A stretch of 64,000 bases of DNA from assembly GCF_000938255.1 (NCBI RefSeq), contig NZ_JYMR01000016.1:62001-126000 (forward strand), read 5' to 3'. The stretch is from Bradyrhizobium sp. LTSP849 (GTDB lineage Bacteria > Pseudomonadota > Alphaproteobacteria > Rhizobiales > Xanthobacteraceae). A program made the translations under genes and the position numbers. Positions 1 to 7,783 of this stretch are shown here, in pieces; position 1 is the first letter of the stretch, and each line of letters begins with the position of its first letter. Under the pieces are notes generated by a model, which ran no database searches, was not told the DNA's origin, and saw nothing but the letters and a program-made list of their open reading frames with translations.

Positions 1-1176
1 GATTGGATCACTGAAGCCGCGCACCGGATATTCGCCGACGCGTTCGAGGTCGAAATCGCTGTTGACGAAGTCCGTGAACGCGCGGGACAGCAGCACCGTT
101 CGCCCCAGTTGTTTGGTGAGGGTTTCGAGACGCGAAGCCATGTTGACCGCCGGACCGATCACCGTGAAGTCGAGCCGGGTCTGTGACCCGATATTGCCGT
201 ACATGACGTCGCCGACATGGATGCCGATGCCGTACTTGAGCGGCTCACGGCCGGTTTCGCCGTTCTTTTCGTTCAAGGCAATCATGGCCTGGCGGGCCTC
301 AGTCACGGCATACAGCAGATTTGCACAGGCCGACGGGTTGCTGAGCGGAAAGATGGCAAGCAGACCGTCTCCTATGAATTTCAGTATTTCCCCGCCATGT
401 CGCGCAATCGGCTCCGACATCGCGTCGAAATAGCCGTTCAGAAGATCAATCACGTCATCACGCGGCCAATTGTCGGAGATCCGGGTGAAATCACGAAGAT
501 CACAGATCATGATGGCGGCGCGTACCGTCGTTCCGCTTCCGCGCCTCGTGGCGCCAGCCAGAACGAGTTCGCTGGCATGCGACCCGACATAGGTTTCAAG
601 CAGCGTTCGTGCCAGCCGGTTCTTCATCCGGATTTCGCTGACCAACGCCAGAACCGGCAACAGCCTTAACAGGCCGGCGATATGCGCGTCGTCGAAACCT
701 CCGAGCTGGTCGGTTGCAAAGGTCACAATATGCCGCTTGCCGAGTGTATGGTACAGCGGCCACGCCACATAGTCAGTGAGGCCTTTCGCCCGCATCCTGT
801 CATAGAAGGCATGCTTGCGGCTCAACGCGGTGTCGCGCTCCAGATTCTCGCGCACCTCGCTGGCCCCATCATGGAGTTCGTTGGCGGGACTGTCGATGTA
901 GTCAGGACGCTCCCTGACGTCGTAATCTACTCTCCTAAGCTCGGCTTCGCGCGTCCCGTCGGCCCACATGATCCGGGAGCCGAGCCATTGCGGATGGAGG
1001 ATCATGACATGAAGCGTCGCTCGCTTGACCGGAATGCCCGCTCGCTGGAGCCGGAGACATAGCTCAGCGAAAATAGTGTCAAGGAAGCGCTCGTCGCGCG
1101 TGTCGTTTGTCAGCCAGTGCAGAACATCGCTGTCAGAATGTGCGGTGACGTGACCGATGTTTGGCAGCGCGTTCAT
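1..1176 (-). CDS. Class III adenylate/guanylate cyclase (3' end outside window)
   Basis: The reverse strand is open from an ATG at 1176 to the window edge (392 codons, no stop reached). An AGGAG lies just upstream of the ATG. The last ~170 residues are a class III nucleotide cyclase domain: CDLRDFT carries the first metal-binding Asp, GEILKFIGDGLLAIFP the second, and a GIHVGDVMYGNIG stretch follows. The first ~200 residues are a soluble N-terminal region of the type found in Bradyrhizobium cyclases with a GAF-like or uncharacterised sensor; I see no membrane segment. The family makes cAMP (or cGMP) from NTP, probably in response to a signal read by the N-terminal half. It is monocistronic as far as the window shows. 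Its C-terminus is missing only because the window ends. Confidence 0.9.
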   Translation of the reverse strand, partial: MNALPNIGHVTAHSDSDVLHWLTNDTRDERFLDTIFAELCLRLQRAGIPVKRATLHVMILHPQWLGSRIMWADGTREAELRRVDYDVRERPDYIDSPANELHDGASEVRENLERDTALSRKHAFYDRMRAKGLTDYVAWPLYHTLGKRHIVTFATDQLGGFDDAHIAGLLRLLPVLALVSEIRMKNRLARTLLETYVGSHASELVLAGATRRGSGTTVRAAIMICDLRDFTRISDNWPRDDVIDLLNGYFDAMSEPIARHGGEILKFIGDGLLAIFPLSNPSACANLLYAVTEARQAMIALNEKNGETGREPLKYGIGIHVGDVMYGNIGSQTRLDFTVIGPAVNMASRLETLTKQLGRTVLLSRAFTDFVNSDFDLERVGEYPVRGFSDPI

Positions 1177-1308
1177 ATCCTGCTCCTGACCGGTGACCTG
1201 GATCCGTCTCGAGCGGCCAGAAGTCACGACAAATCCCCTTGCTTGTGGAGGGGCTGCGGCGCCGGTTGGACCCAGCCGAGCGGCGCCGCACCGCGTAACG
1301 CAGCTAAC

Positions 1309-2310
1309 TTACGAACGGCGGCGTAGGAAGTCGACGACAAGGTTTGTCGTCGCGGCCGGCTGCTCTTCCGTGATCCAGTGTCCGCAATCCGGGATGATCA
1401 CGTCTTCGACGTTATCGGCGACACACCGCACCACCGCGCCGATCATCGGCCCGAACGTAGCTTCGCCACCCAGGGCCAAGACCGGCATCTTGAGTTTGCC
1501 TTTCGCGAGAAACGCCTTGTTGTCGGTCGCATCCTGGCTGAACGACAGGAACTGGGCAAAGCCCGCTCGCATTGCGCCGGGTTGCGCGTAGAGCGCCGCA
1601 TAATGCTGGCGCTTCGCTTCATCAAATCGCTCCGGATGCCGGGAAAGTTCGTTCCAGAAGCGGTCGAGATAGATGCGCTCGCGGCCGGCGACCAGGCGCT
1701 CCATGTCATGACCACCGAAGCCAAAGTGCCACATGGCCGGCTCCTGCAGGATCTTTTCCCAGGGTCCGATGCCGGGCAGCGGCGCATCGATCGCCACCCA
1801 TCGGCTCACGCGCTCAGGGTGGGTGGCCGCGACTGCGTAGCCCACCATAATGCCGATGTCGTGCGTTACCAATTCGAACGTACGCACGCCCAGAGCGTCC
1901 ACGACGCCCACCACGTCCGCCGCCAGATTCTTCTTGTCATAGCCCCCGTCAGGCTTCGACGAGAGGCCCGACCCACGCAGGTCGGGCACGATAATCGTGC
2001 GGTCTTCGATCAGTGCACTCGCCAGATGACCCCACATGTCGCCCGATGTTCCGAAGCCGTGCAGCAGGACCACTGCCGGGCCATGACCGCCGACCCGCAC
2101 GTGGATAGATGTACCGTTGGTTTCGATCGTCCGCGTCTGCATCACAGCCGGGAAGGGATAAATCCCATCTACTTGGACATGCTCGCTCATCTGTTCGCTC
2201 CTGGTTTGGGCGCGTGCCGCACCCGTTAGTGTGAACTGGGCCACCGCGCCCAGGCCGATAGCGGTCGTGCTCAGAAAGTCGCGGCGAGAGGGGTTGAGGT
2301 GCTTGATCAT
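1309..2310 (-). CDS. Tat-exported alpha/beta hydrolase, epoxide hydrolase/haloalkane dehalogenase type
   Basis: 333 aa. The ATG at 2310 is preferred over the longer frame because AGGAGG sits 7 nt upstream. The N-terminus has a twin-arginine signal (SRRDFLSTT, then a hydrophobic stretch and an Ala-rich cleavage region), so the product is probably periplasmic. The fold motifs are an HGFGTSGDMW oxyanion loop, a nucleophile elbow THDIGIMVGY with Asp rather than Ser, and a catalytic His in DCGHW. Asp nucleophiles are typical of epoxide hydrolases, haloalkane dehalogenases and fluoroacetate dehalogenases. The substrate cannot be told from sequence. The gene is transcribed divergently from the TetR gene at 2523 with an operator-like palindrome between them, so it is probably the repressor's target. 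Confidence 0.9.
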   Translation of the reverse strand: MIKHLNPSRRDFLSTTAIGLGAVAQFTLTGAARAQTRSEQMSEHVQVDGIYPFPAVMQTRTIETNGTSIHVRVGGHGPAVVLLHGFGTSGDMWGHLASALIEDRTIIVPDLRGSGLSSKPDGGYDKKNLAADVVGVVDALGVRTFELVTHDIGIMVGYAVAATHPERVSRWVAIDAPLPGIGPWEKILQEPAMWHFGFGGHDMERLVAGRERIYLDRFWNELSRHPERFDEAKRQHYAALYAQPGAMRAGFAQFLSFSQDATDNKAFLAKGKLKMPVLALGGEATFGPMIGAVVRCVADNVEDVIIPDCGHWITEEQPAATTNLVVDFLRRRS

Positions 2311-2422
2311 GCGAATTCCTCCTGTGCGGATCACGGTCGGCATGTACGGGCAAAGTTCCGTGCCGAGGCCGGGATCGTCCGACTATCGGTGGTCGAGGTC
2401 GGGCGCGGGCATCGGCTCAATT

Positions 2423-2481
2423 TGTTTTATATCGATCGTCATAAAACATGCAATAGATTTTTTGACGATCGTAATAAAACA
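2423..2481. promoter_or_regulatory. Probable TetR operators between hydrolase and regulator
   Basis: A perfect inverted repeat TGTTTTAT-N10-ATAAAACA occupies 2423-2448. Its right half recurs as a direct repeat: GATCGTcATAAAACA at 2434-2448 and GATCGTaATAAAACA at 2467-2481, spaced 33 bp. Two helical-phase-related sites between a TetR gene and a divergent target fit autoregulation plus repression of the hydrolase. Binding by this regulator is inferred from position only. Confidence 0.5.
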
Positions 2482-2522
2482 GGGTTAGGTTGTTCGCTCT
2501 GCTCATAGACCGACGGATCTAC

Positions 2523-3110
2523 ATGGCCAGGCCCAGGGAATTCGATGAAGACACGGTGCTTGAAGCCGCAACGCAGCGCTTCTGGACGAACGGCTATGAG
2601 GCGACATCGATGCGTGACCTCGCCGACCACACCGGAATGACGACGCCGAGCCTTTACAATGCGTTCGGTGATAAGAGGGCCATCTACCGTCTCGTGCTCG
2701 ATCGGTATGTTCGTCGGGCGCTCGAATCCTGCTCGGCGATTTTCGGGGACGATGACCCGCCCTTACGCGCACTGGAGCGATACTTCGACGCTCTCATAGA
2801 GGAGACGCGGGCCGACGCCCTGCAGAAAGGATGCTTCGTCGTCAACACCGCGCTTGAGGTCGCCCCGCATGACGCTGACTTCCGTGATCTGGTTACGAAC
2901 GTCTTCGACCGAATCGAGAAGTACCTGCGCGATTGCATCGCCAACGGCCAGTCCGACGGGACAATTCGAACCAAACTGCCGGCTGCCGACCTAGCCCGCC
3001 TCTTCCTCAGCGCAACGCTAGGCATCCGGGTGTTGGCACGGACGAGTTCGGAACGTGAGCTCCTTACCGGTGTCGTCCGCCCACTGTTCGCGCTGCTAAG
3101 AACAAAGTGA
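2523..3110 (+). CDS. TetR/AcrR family transcriptional regulator
   Basis: 195 aa from the ATG at 2523; an in-frame start at 2490 would add 11 residues that do not belong to the family, so the shorter form is chosen although its ribosome site is weak. Residues 1-60 hold the TetR helix-turn-helix (MARPREFDEDTVLEAA...TSMRDLADHTGMTTPSLYNAFGDK), followed by an all-helical ligand/dimer domain. It presumably represses itself and the divergent hydrolase through the palindromes at 2423-2481. The C-terminus ends where a truncated metallophosphoesterase gene begins on the other strand, so this gene borders a rearrangement. Confidence 0.87.
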   Translation: MARPREFDEDTVLEAATQRFWTNGYEATSMRDLADHTGMTTPSLYNAFGDKRAIYRLVLDRYVRRALESCSAIFGDDDPPLRALERYFDALIEETRADALQKGCFVVNTALEVAPHDADFRDLVTNVFDRIEKYLRDCIANGQSDGTIRTKLPAADLARLFLSATLGIRVLARTSSERELLTGVVRPLFALLRTK

Positions 3111-3647
3111 AAGGTTGAACGACGCGCGGCCGGGGTGGTGCGTCGCAAGGACGCCCTTGAGAAATGCCAGAGACGTCAGGTGCAATGCGCGTGCCTCCTG
3201 TGGGCGAAAACGCGCCCAAGGATTCGAGCTCCACTTGATGCGCTTGTGGTCGCGCATGCTTTCGAGGGCCGCGCGCATCGCCGCCGCGCGTGAGGCCTCG
3301 CCGAATAACCCGTAGTCGGACCACAGCTTGCAGCCGGCGAAGCGGACGCCCGTCGCGCCGCCAATGACCGCGACCTCGTTCTCCAGGTAGTGCAGCCCGA
3401 GGTCGGCAGCGACGCGACGGCCTTCGTCGATCGCCGCGGGCAATGCCGGGCGCGCCCAGAACTCGTGGTTGCCGGCCACGACCACGACTTCGAGCGGCGG
3501 CGGACAGGCCGCGCGCAATTCCCGCAGGGCGGCGGCGAGACCCTGCCGCGTGTCGCCGGCGACGACGATCACGGAAGCTCCGGGCGCCGGCGCCGGATCA
3601 CCCTTGAAGCCGGCGAAATCGGATTGCAGATCTCCTTGTTGCGCCAA
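3096..3647 (-). pseudogene. Truncated calcineurin-like metallophosphoesterase
   Basis: The reading frame contains the central part of a small metallophosphoesterase: VIVVAGDTRQG, VVVVAGNHEFW, a GVRFAGCKLWSDYGLFG stretch and a terminal THH. Family members start with a SDLH metal-binding motif and continue 40-60 residues beyond THH. Here the start reads GDLQSDF, so the first motif is damaged, and the end runs straight into unrelated sequence that overlaps the TetR stop codon. Two metal motifs survive but the protein should be inactive. It is a fragment left by deletion or insertion events on both sides. Confidence 0.65.
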
Positions 3648-3740
3648 ACCAGGAACTGGTAGGAAAAGCGGCTAAGCCCATACGCGGCAAGTGAGCCGAT
3701 GACACAGGCGACGAACGCCCACCAATCGACATGATGATGC
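3620..3740 (-). other. Possible membrane-protein fragment
   Basis: One reverse frame encodes a single hydrophobic helix flanked by charged residues (HVDWWAFVACVIGSLAAYGL, then SRFSYQFLVWRNKE). It has no good start and runs without a break in sequence into the damaged start of the metallophosphoesterase, in a different frame. It looks like the tail of a small membrane protein caught in the same rearrangement, but the family is not recognisable. The rest of 3740-3875 holds nothing I can support. Confidence 0.25.
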
Positions 3741-3875
3741 TGTTCTCGAAGCGCAGTGTCTCCGCTTTCTGGAGACCCCTGCTCATCCTGGGTCTCCGCA
3801 ATTGAGCTTGCAAGAGAGCTAATCTAGCAGAGGCTAACCGCGAACGTCGGTACGAACGCTACAATTGGATGCCTA

Positions 3876-4052
3876 TCACGGGCTGAAGCAGACGAATGAT
3901 GAAGTCTGCAAAAACTCGAACGCATTGCCAACGATCGCAGCAGCTACCTGCGTGGCTTTCGATCTTCGGATCTTGCCTTTTCGTCCCCTCATCGCGCTGT
4001 AGAACGCGCGCACCCCGTACGCAGCATCGCCGATCCCGGACGGCGACGGCAT
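3876..4052 (-). pseudogene. N-terminal fragment of an MHS-type MFS transporter
   Basis: A 58-residue reverse frame ends in RRSKATQVAAAIVGNAFEF, which matches the start of the first membrane helix of metabolite:H+ symporters (usually ...IGNALEWYDF). The frame then diverges and stops after LQTSSFVCFSP, with no further transporter helices downstream. It lies 14 bp after the tautomerase gene in the same orientation, so an operon partner was probably lost here. The call rests on one short motif. Confidence 0.45.
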
Positions 4053-4065
4053 CAGCTTCTTAAAC

Positions 4066-4248
4066 TTATTCGCCGAACAACTTTCCTGCACCGGCCCAGT
4101 TTGCGGGCTCAACGTCCTCGAAAATGACGTAGATGTATTTTGCGTCCGTCCCGGTGTTCTTCACGATGCTCTCGGTAATTTCGGCGGCCACAGCTGCTTT
4201 TGCCTTGATATCCTTGCCGCTGAACCAGCTAACGCGTACGACGGGCAT
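4066..4248 (-). CDS. 4-oxalocrotonate tautomerase-like protein
   Basis: 60 aa, starting MPVVRVSWFSGKD, so the catalytic Pro-1 of the 4-OT family is exposed once Met is removed. GGAAGG lies 8 nt upstream of the ATG at 4248, which selects this start over an in-frame upstream one that would bury the proline. Length equals that of the small homohexameric 4-OT enzymes that move double bonds in 2-hydroxymuconate-like intermediates. It lies downstream of the binding-protein gene of the IclR-linked cluster, in line with a role in aromatic or enone catabolism; substrate unknown. Confidence 0.85.
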   Translation of the reverse strand: MPVVRVSWFSGKDIKAKAAVAAEITESIVKNTGTDAKYIYVIFEDVEPANWAGAGKLFGE

Positions 4249-4303
4249 ATCTTTATCCTTCCGATCTTCGGCGGATCCCCGCCAGGTCAAGGCCAGTGTC
4301 CCG

Positions 4304-4332
4304 GCACCGAACTCGCGTCGCGAGTTCGGTGC
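4304..4332. repeat. 29-bp near-perfect palindrome
   Basis: Arms GCACCGAACTCGCG (4304-4317) and CGCGAGTTCGGTGC (4319-4332) are exactly complementary with one base between them. It lies between the binding-protein gene and the tautomerase gene. There is no T-run on either side, so a simple intrinsic terminator is not supported; an mRNA processing or stability hairpin is possible. Confidence 0.6.
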
Positions 4333-4448
4333 TCGCGGAACTAGTTGGGGGCCACCTCAGTGGGCTCTTGAGGCGAGGAGTGCCGCCTGCCTTTTCAAAG
4401 TGAATGGGAAGATATTCGTTGGCCCCACCTCTTCGGTTGCCCAGCCAG

Positions 4449-5633
4449 TCACTTGCAATCCGGAAGCCGTGGTGGCGCCGCCTGTTCGGCGTCAATCTTT
4501 CCGAGTAGTTGGTAATAGTCCCAAGGCGCTTTCGACTGGCTGGGAGTCTTGACCCGAAACAGATAGAGGTCGCGCATAACCCAACCGTCGTCGCGTATGC
4601 GAGCGCCGTGCGTCATCATGTCGTCGACCGGAAGCGAACGCATTGCGGCGGCTACCGCGGGACCATCGGTCGTGCCTGCTTTGGCGACCCCCTTCAGGTA
4701 GTGGAGAACGCCACTATAGACGCCGGCCTGCGCCATGGTCGGCATCTTTCCACCACTCAAGCTGGCGAAGCGGTTCGACCAGACCCGCGTCTGGTCGTCG
4801 AGATCATGATAGAAGGCCGCTGTGAGCGTGAGATTCTGTGCAATCGACAGGCCGATCGCATGGATGTCGGAAATGAAGGTCTGCATCGAGACGATCTTTT
4901 GTCCGCCGGATGCGACGCCGAACTCGTTCGCTTGCTTCAGCGCATTGACGAAATCGGAACCGCCACTGACGAACGCAATAACGTTCGCACCCGAGCTTTG
5001 TGCCTGGAGGATGTACGAGGCGAAATCGCTGGTCCCGAGTGGGTGCCAGACGGCACCTAATACTTTCCCGCCCTTCTGATTGATCACGTCGGTCGCGTCG
5101 CGCACCATTGCGCGTCCGAACGCGTAGTCGGCCGCGACGAAATACCAGGAGCCGGCGCCCTGCTCGATAACGGCAGATGCGGTGCTGCGCGCAGCCGATA
5201 ATGTGTTGAAGGTCCATTGGAAGGTCGTGGGATAACACGACTTGCCGAGGATGTCGGACGCGCTGGCGCTCGAGAAGATTGCGATCTGGTTCTTCTGGCG
5301 TGCGATTTCCTGAACGGCGAGAGCGATAGACGATACAGGCACGTCAAAGATGGCCGAGACACCCTCGACGTCGTACCAGCGGCGGGCGAGCGCAGCACCG
5401 ATGTCCGGTTTCCCCTGATGGTCGCCGATGACGACCTCGACGGGCCTGCCGAGGACGTTGCCGCCCGCGTCTTCCACAGCCAAGCGCGCTGCGATGACGG
5501 ACCCGGGTCCAGCAAGATCCGAGTAAATGCCGCTCTGGTCGTTCAAAATGCCGATTTTGATTGGTCCGGTCGTCTGCGCGGACGCGCCGCTGATAAGGGC
5601 CAACAACGCAAGAGCGCTGATAATCGAGCGCAT
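4449..5633 (-). CDS. ABC transporter substrate-binding protein, branched-chain amino acid (LivK/HAAT) type
   Basis: 394 aa from the ATG at 5633 (a GTG at 5636 is equally placed behind GGAGG). A Sec signal peptide of ~20 residues (MRSIISALALLALISGASAQ) precedes the mature start TTGPIKIGILNDQSGIYSDL, the hallmark of the Leu/Ile/Val-binding protein family that also captures aromatic acids, amides and urea. No permease or ATPase gene of this class is in the window, so it is an orphan that must share a transporter encoded elsewhere. It is divergent from iclR, with TTCATATATGAA sites between them, and probably supplies the substrate of the neighbouring CoA-dependent pathway. Confidence 0.9.
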   Translation of the reverse strand: MRSIISALALLALISGASAQTTGPIKIGILNDQSGIYSDLAGPGSVIAARLAVEDAGGNVLGRPVEVVIGDHQGKPDIGAALARRWYDVEGVSAIFDVPVSSIALAVQEIARQKNQIAIFSSASASDILGKSCYPTTFQWTFNTLSAARSTASAVIEQGAGSWYFVAADYAFGRAMVRDATDVINQKGGKVLGAVWHPLGTSDFASYILQAQSSGANVIAFVSGGSDFVNALKQANEFGVASGGQKIVSMQTFISDIHAIGLSIAQNLTLTAAFYHDLDDQTRVWSNRFASLSGGKMPTMAQAGVYSGVLHYLKGVAKAGTTDGPAVAAAMRSLPVDDMMTHGARIRDDGWVMRDLYLFRVKTPSQSKAPWDYYQLLGKIDAEQAAPPRLPDCK

Positions 5634-5800
5634 CACTCAAATCTCCTCCATAATTTGACGTCGGCGCTCCTTGGTGGGCGCTTCTTTTAAGTTCGCGACG
5701 CATCTGCTTCGCGAGTCCGGGCATCCCTTTGGACGTTATTTTTTTTGGCCTTCGACGAGAAATCGCTCGATCTCGCTCAAGGCTCGCGTCAAAAATCATA

Positions 5801-5835
5801 TTTCATATATCAAGTCAATAGTTCATATATGAAAC
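5801..5835. promoter_or_regulatory. Probable IclR operator upstream of the binding-protein gene
   Basis: TTTCATATATC at 5801-5811 and a perfect palindrome TTCATATATGAA at 5822-5833 (TTCATATATGAAAC to 5835) lie in the divergent region between the binding protein and iclR. The same 14-mer recurs at 9142-9155. Assignment to the local IclR protein is inference from position and repetition. Confidence 0.55.
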
Positions 5836-6025
5836 CATTAACTTTCCGAAGCATGGTCCTGCGTCGGAGCGATGCAAGTAGGCCAGCTCGCCACTGGATG
5901 AGGGATTACTCTCCATGGACAGGCAGGGATTTTCGGCTATGCATTGGCTAATGCCGACGGGCGGCTCTTGCGTGTCGCGCCGGTAGCTTCGGCAGGCAGG
6001 CAAACAAGTTGGATCAGGTTTTTGG

Positions 6026-6919
6026 ATGAAGCGGCCCGCAAGAACACCCAGCTCGGCGAGTAAGGCGAAGAAGGTACCGTCAGGTCCGACGTATTCGGCT
6101 CCGGCTCTTGAGAAAGGGCTCGATATTCTGGAGATGCTGTGTCGCAGCAACATCCCGCTGTCGCAGTCCGAGATCGCCGAAAGCCTCGGTCGAAGCGTAA
6201 GCGAAATTTATCGGATGCTGACGTGCTTGGTGGATCGCAACTACATCGTCAATATTGCCGATACCTACGCGATCACGACAAAGGTCTTTGAATTGGCCCA
6301 CAGCAATCCACCCACAAACCGGCTGTTGGCCGAGGCCGGACCGCTCATGCAGGAGCTATCATCCAGCCTTCAGCAAGCTTGTCACCTGACGGTCTATAAT
6401 CAGGGCCGCCAGATCGTGATCGCGAAAGTGGACAACCCCGCTGGCATGGGGTTCAGTCTGCGCGTCGGAGCCGAACTCGACGTGTTGGTCTCCGCCTCAG
6501 GGCGCGCGCTCCTCGCATTCCAAGATCCGGAAACCATCGCGTTGCGCGTCAAGGAATCTGTTCAGCGTCGCCCGGAACATGCCAGCCTGGACATCACGCC
6601 AATTCTCGACAAAATCCGGAAACGCGGTTTCGAATCGATTGTCAGCCTGCAGATAAAGGGCCTGCACGCGGTTGGTTATCCGATCCTGGACACTCAAAAT
6701 CGGGCGATTGCGGCCTTGACGGTGCCTTATGCTGAGCGGCTCGACCAGAGCAACAAGAAGACGGTGTCCGATGTCGAAGCCGTACTCGGAAAAGCGGCTC
6801 GGGCCCTTTCCGAGCGAATGGGCTGGCGCCATGGAGAAACGCCGGGAATGCGAAATGAGGTGGGCGAAGCCGCCACGGTCAGTGGACAAACGCCGGCTCG
6901 ACGAGTGAACCGTCGATAG
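6026..6919 (+). CDS. IclR family transcriptional regulator
   Basis: 297 aa. After a basic 25-residue leader comes the IclR winged helix (ALEKGLDILEML...LSQSEIAESLGRSVSEIYRM), then the GAF-like effector domain up to about residue 270 and a poorly conserved tail. IclR proteins sense aromatic acids, ketoacids and similar metabolites and repress or activate divergent catabolic operons. The palindromic sites at 5801-5835 and 9083-9155 are likely its targets, linking it to the binding protein and to the 9.2-12.7 kb operon. The start codon has only a weak ribosome site; no better in-frame ATG is present. Confidence 0.9.
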   Translation: MKRPARTPSSASKAKKVPSGPTYSAPALEKGLDILEMLCRSNIPLSQSEIAESLGRSVSEIYRMLTCLVDRNYIVNIADTYAITTKVFELAHSNPPTNRLLAEAGPLMQELSSSLQQACHLTVYNQGRQIVIAKVDNPAGMGFSLRVGAELDVLVSASGRALLAFQDPETIALRVKESVQRRPEHASLDITPILDKIRKRGFESIVSLQIKGLHAVGYPILDTQNRAIAALTVPYAERLDQSNKKTVSDVEAVLGKAARALSERMGWRHGETPGMRNEVGEAATVSGQTPARRVNRR

Positions 6920-6923
6920 GCAA

Positions 6924-6950
6924 CGGTCATCCAGCTCTGCCGGATGACCG
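6924..6950. terminator. Hairpin between convergent iclR and SDR genes
   Basis: CGGTCATCC (6924-6932) pairs perfectly with GGATGACCG (6942-6950) across a 9-nt loop, exactly between two convergent stop codons. No strong T-run follows, so efficiency is uncertain. Confidence 0.45.
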
Positions 6951-6963
6951 CTCACCCGGCACT

Positions 6964-7722
6964 TCAGGCGGGCAGGCCACCGTCCACCATGAACGTCGCC
7001 GCCGTGACGTACGACGCCTCGTCGGACGCCAACCACAGCATGGGGTAGGCCAGTTCGGATGGGTCGGCCCACCGACGCATCACACACGGCGGAACCAGTT
7101 CATCAACTGCTTTGGCCCCGAGCCGTTTGACATGGAACGGTGTTCGGGTGAAGCCGGGACAGATCGCGTTCACACGGACGCGATATTCGGCCTCCTCGAA
7201 AGCCAGCGTCCGCGTCAGCGACAGAACAGCGGACTTCGTGGCATCATAGGCACCCATGCCCTTGCGGCCGTAAAGAGCATAGGTGGACGACACGTTGATG
7301 ATGCTGCCCTTTCCACTGAGACGTAAAGCCGGTAGCGATGCTCGGGCCATTGATACGAAACTTAGCAGATTGACCCGCACGATTGCATCCCAGGTGTCCC
7401 AAGTTGCATCCGCGAGCGGCTCGTAGCGTCTAATTCCTACGTTGTTCACGAGCACATCGAGTTTGCCGAACGTAGCGACGACGTGATCGACTACACTCTT
7501 TGCGGCGCTCTCATCCTCGAGATCCGCAACGATTGCTTCCACGTGCGCGTCCTTTACGCTGCTGCGGATCTCGTTCGCGGCTTCATTTACGATGGATGAG
7601 TCGCGATCGACCAGAGCAACCTTTGCTCCCTCCCCGCAGAAAATCCGGCCAGCCGCGGTTCCAATTCCACCTCCACCACCGGTAATGATCGTGGCTTTTC
7701 CCTTCAGTCGGTGACCTGACAT
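6964..7722 (-). CDS. Short-chain dehydrogenase/reductase
   Basis: 252 aa, classical SDR. The cofactor loop TGGGGGIG is at residues ~15-22, NNVG at ~90, and the catalytic Ser and YDATK (Tyr-x-x-x-Lys) near 145 and 158. Asp after the second strand (ALVDRD) favours NAD(H). It forms a two-gene reverse-strand unit with the CoA-transferase gene upstream (7784-8989, 61 bp apart). In such clusters the enzyme usually oxidises a hydroxyacyl-CoA or hydroxy acid. Substrate unknown. Confidence 0.9.
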   Translation of the reverse strand: MSGHRLKGKATIITGGGGGIGTAAGRIFCGEGAKVALVDRDSSIVNEAANEIRSSVKDAHVEAIVADLEDESAAKSVVDHVVATFGKLDVLVNNVGIRRYEPLADATWDTWDAIVRVNLLSFVSMARASLPALRLSGKGSIINVSSTYALYGRKGMGAYDATKSAVLSLTRTLAFEEAEYRVRVNAICPGFTRTPFHVKRLGAKAVDELVPPCVMRRWADPSELAYPMLWLASDEASYVTAATFMVDGGLPA

Positions 7723-7783
7723 ACGCTTATCCCTGTTGATTGGAATTCTTTACGATTTAGGTGTCTCTCAAGAGCGCCACCGA

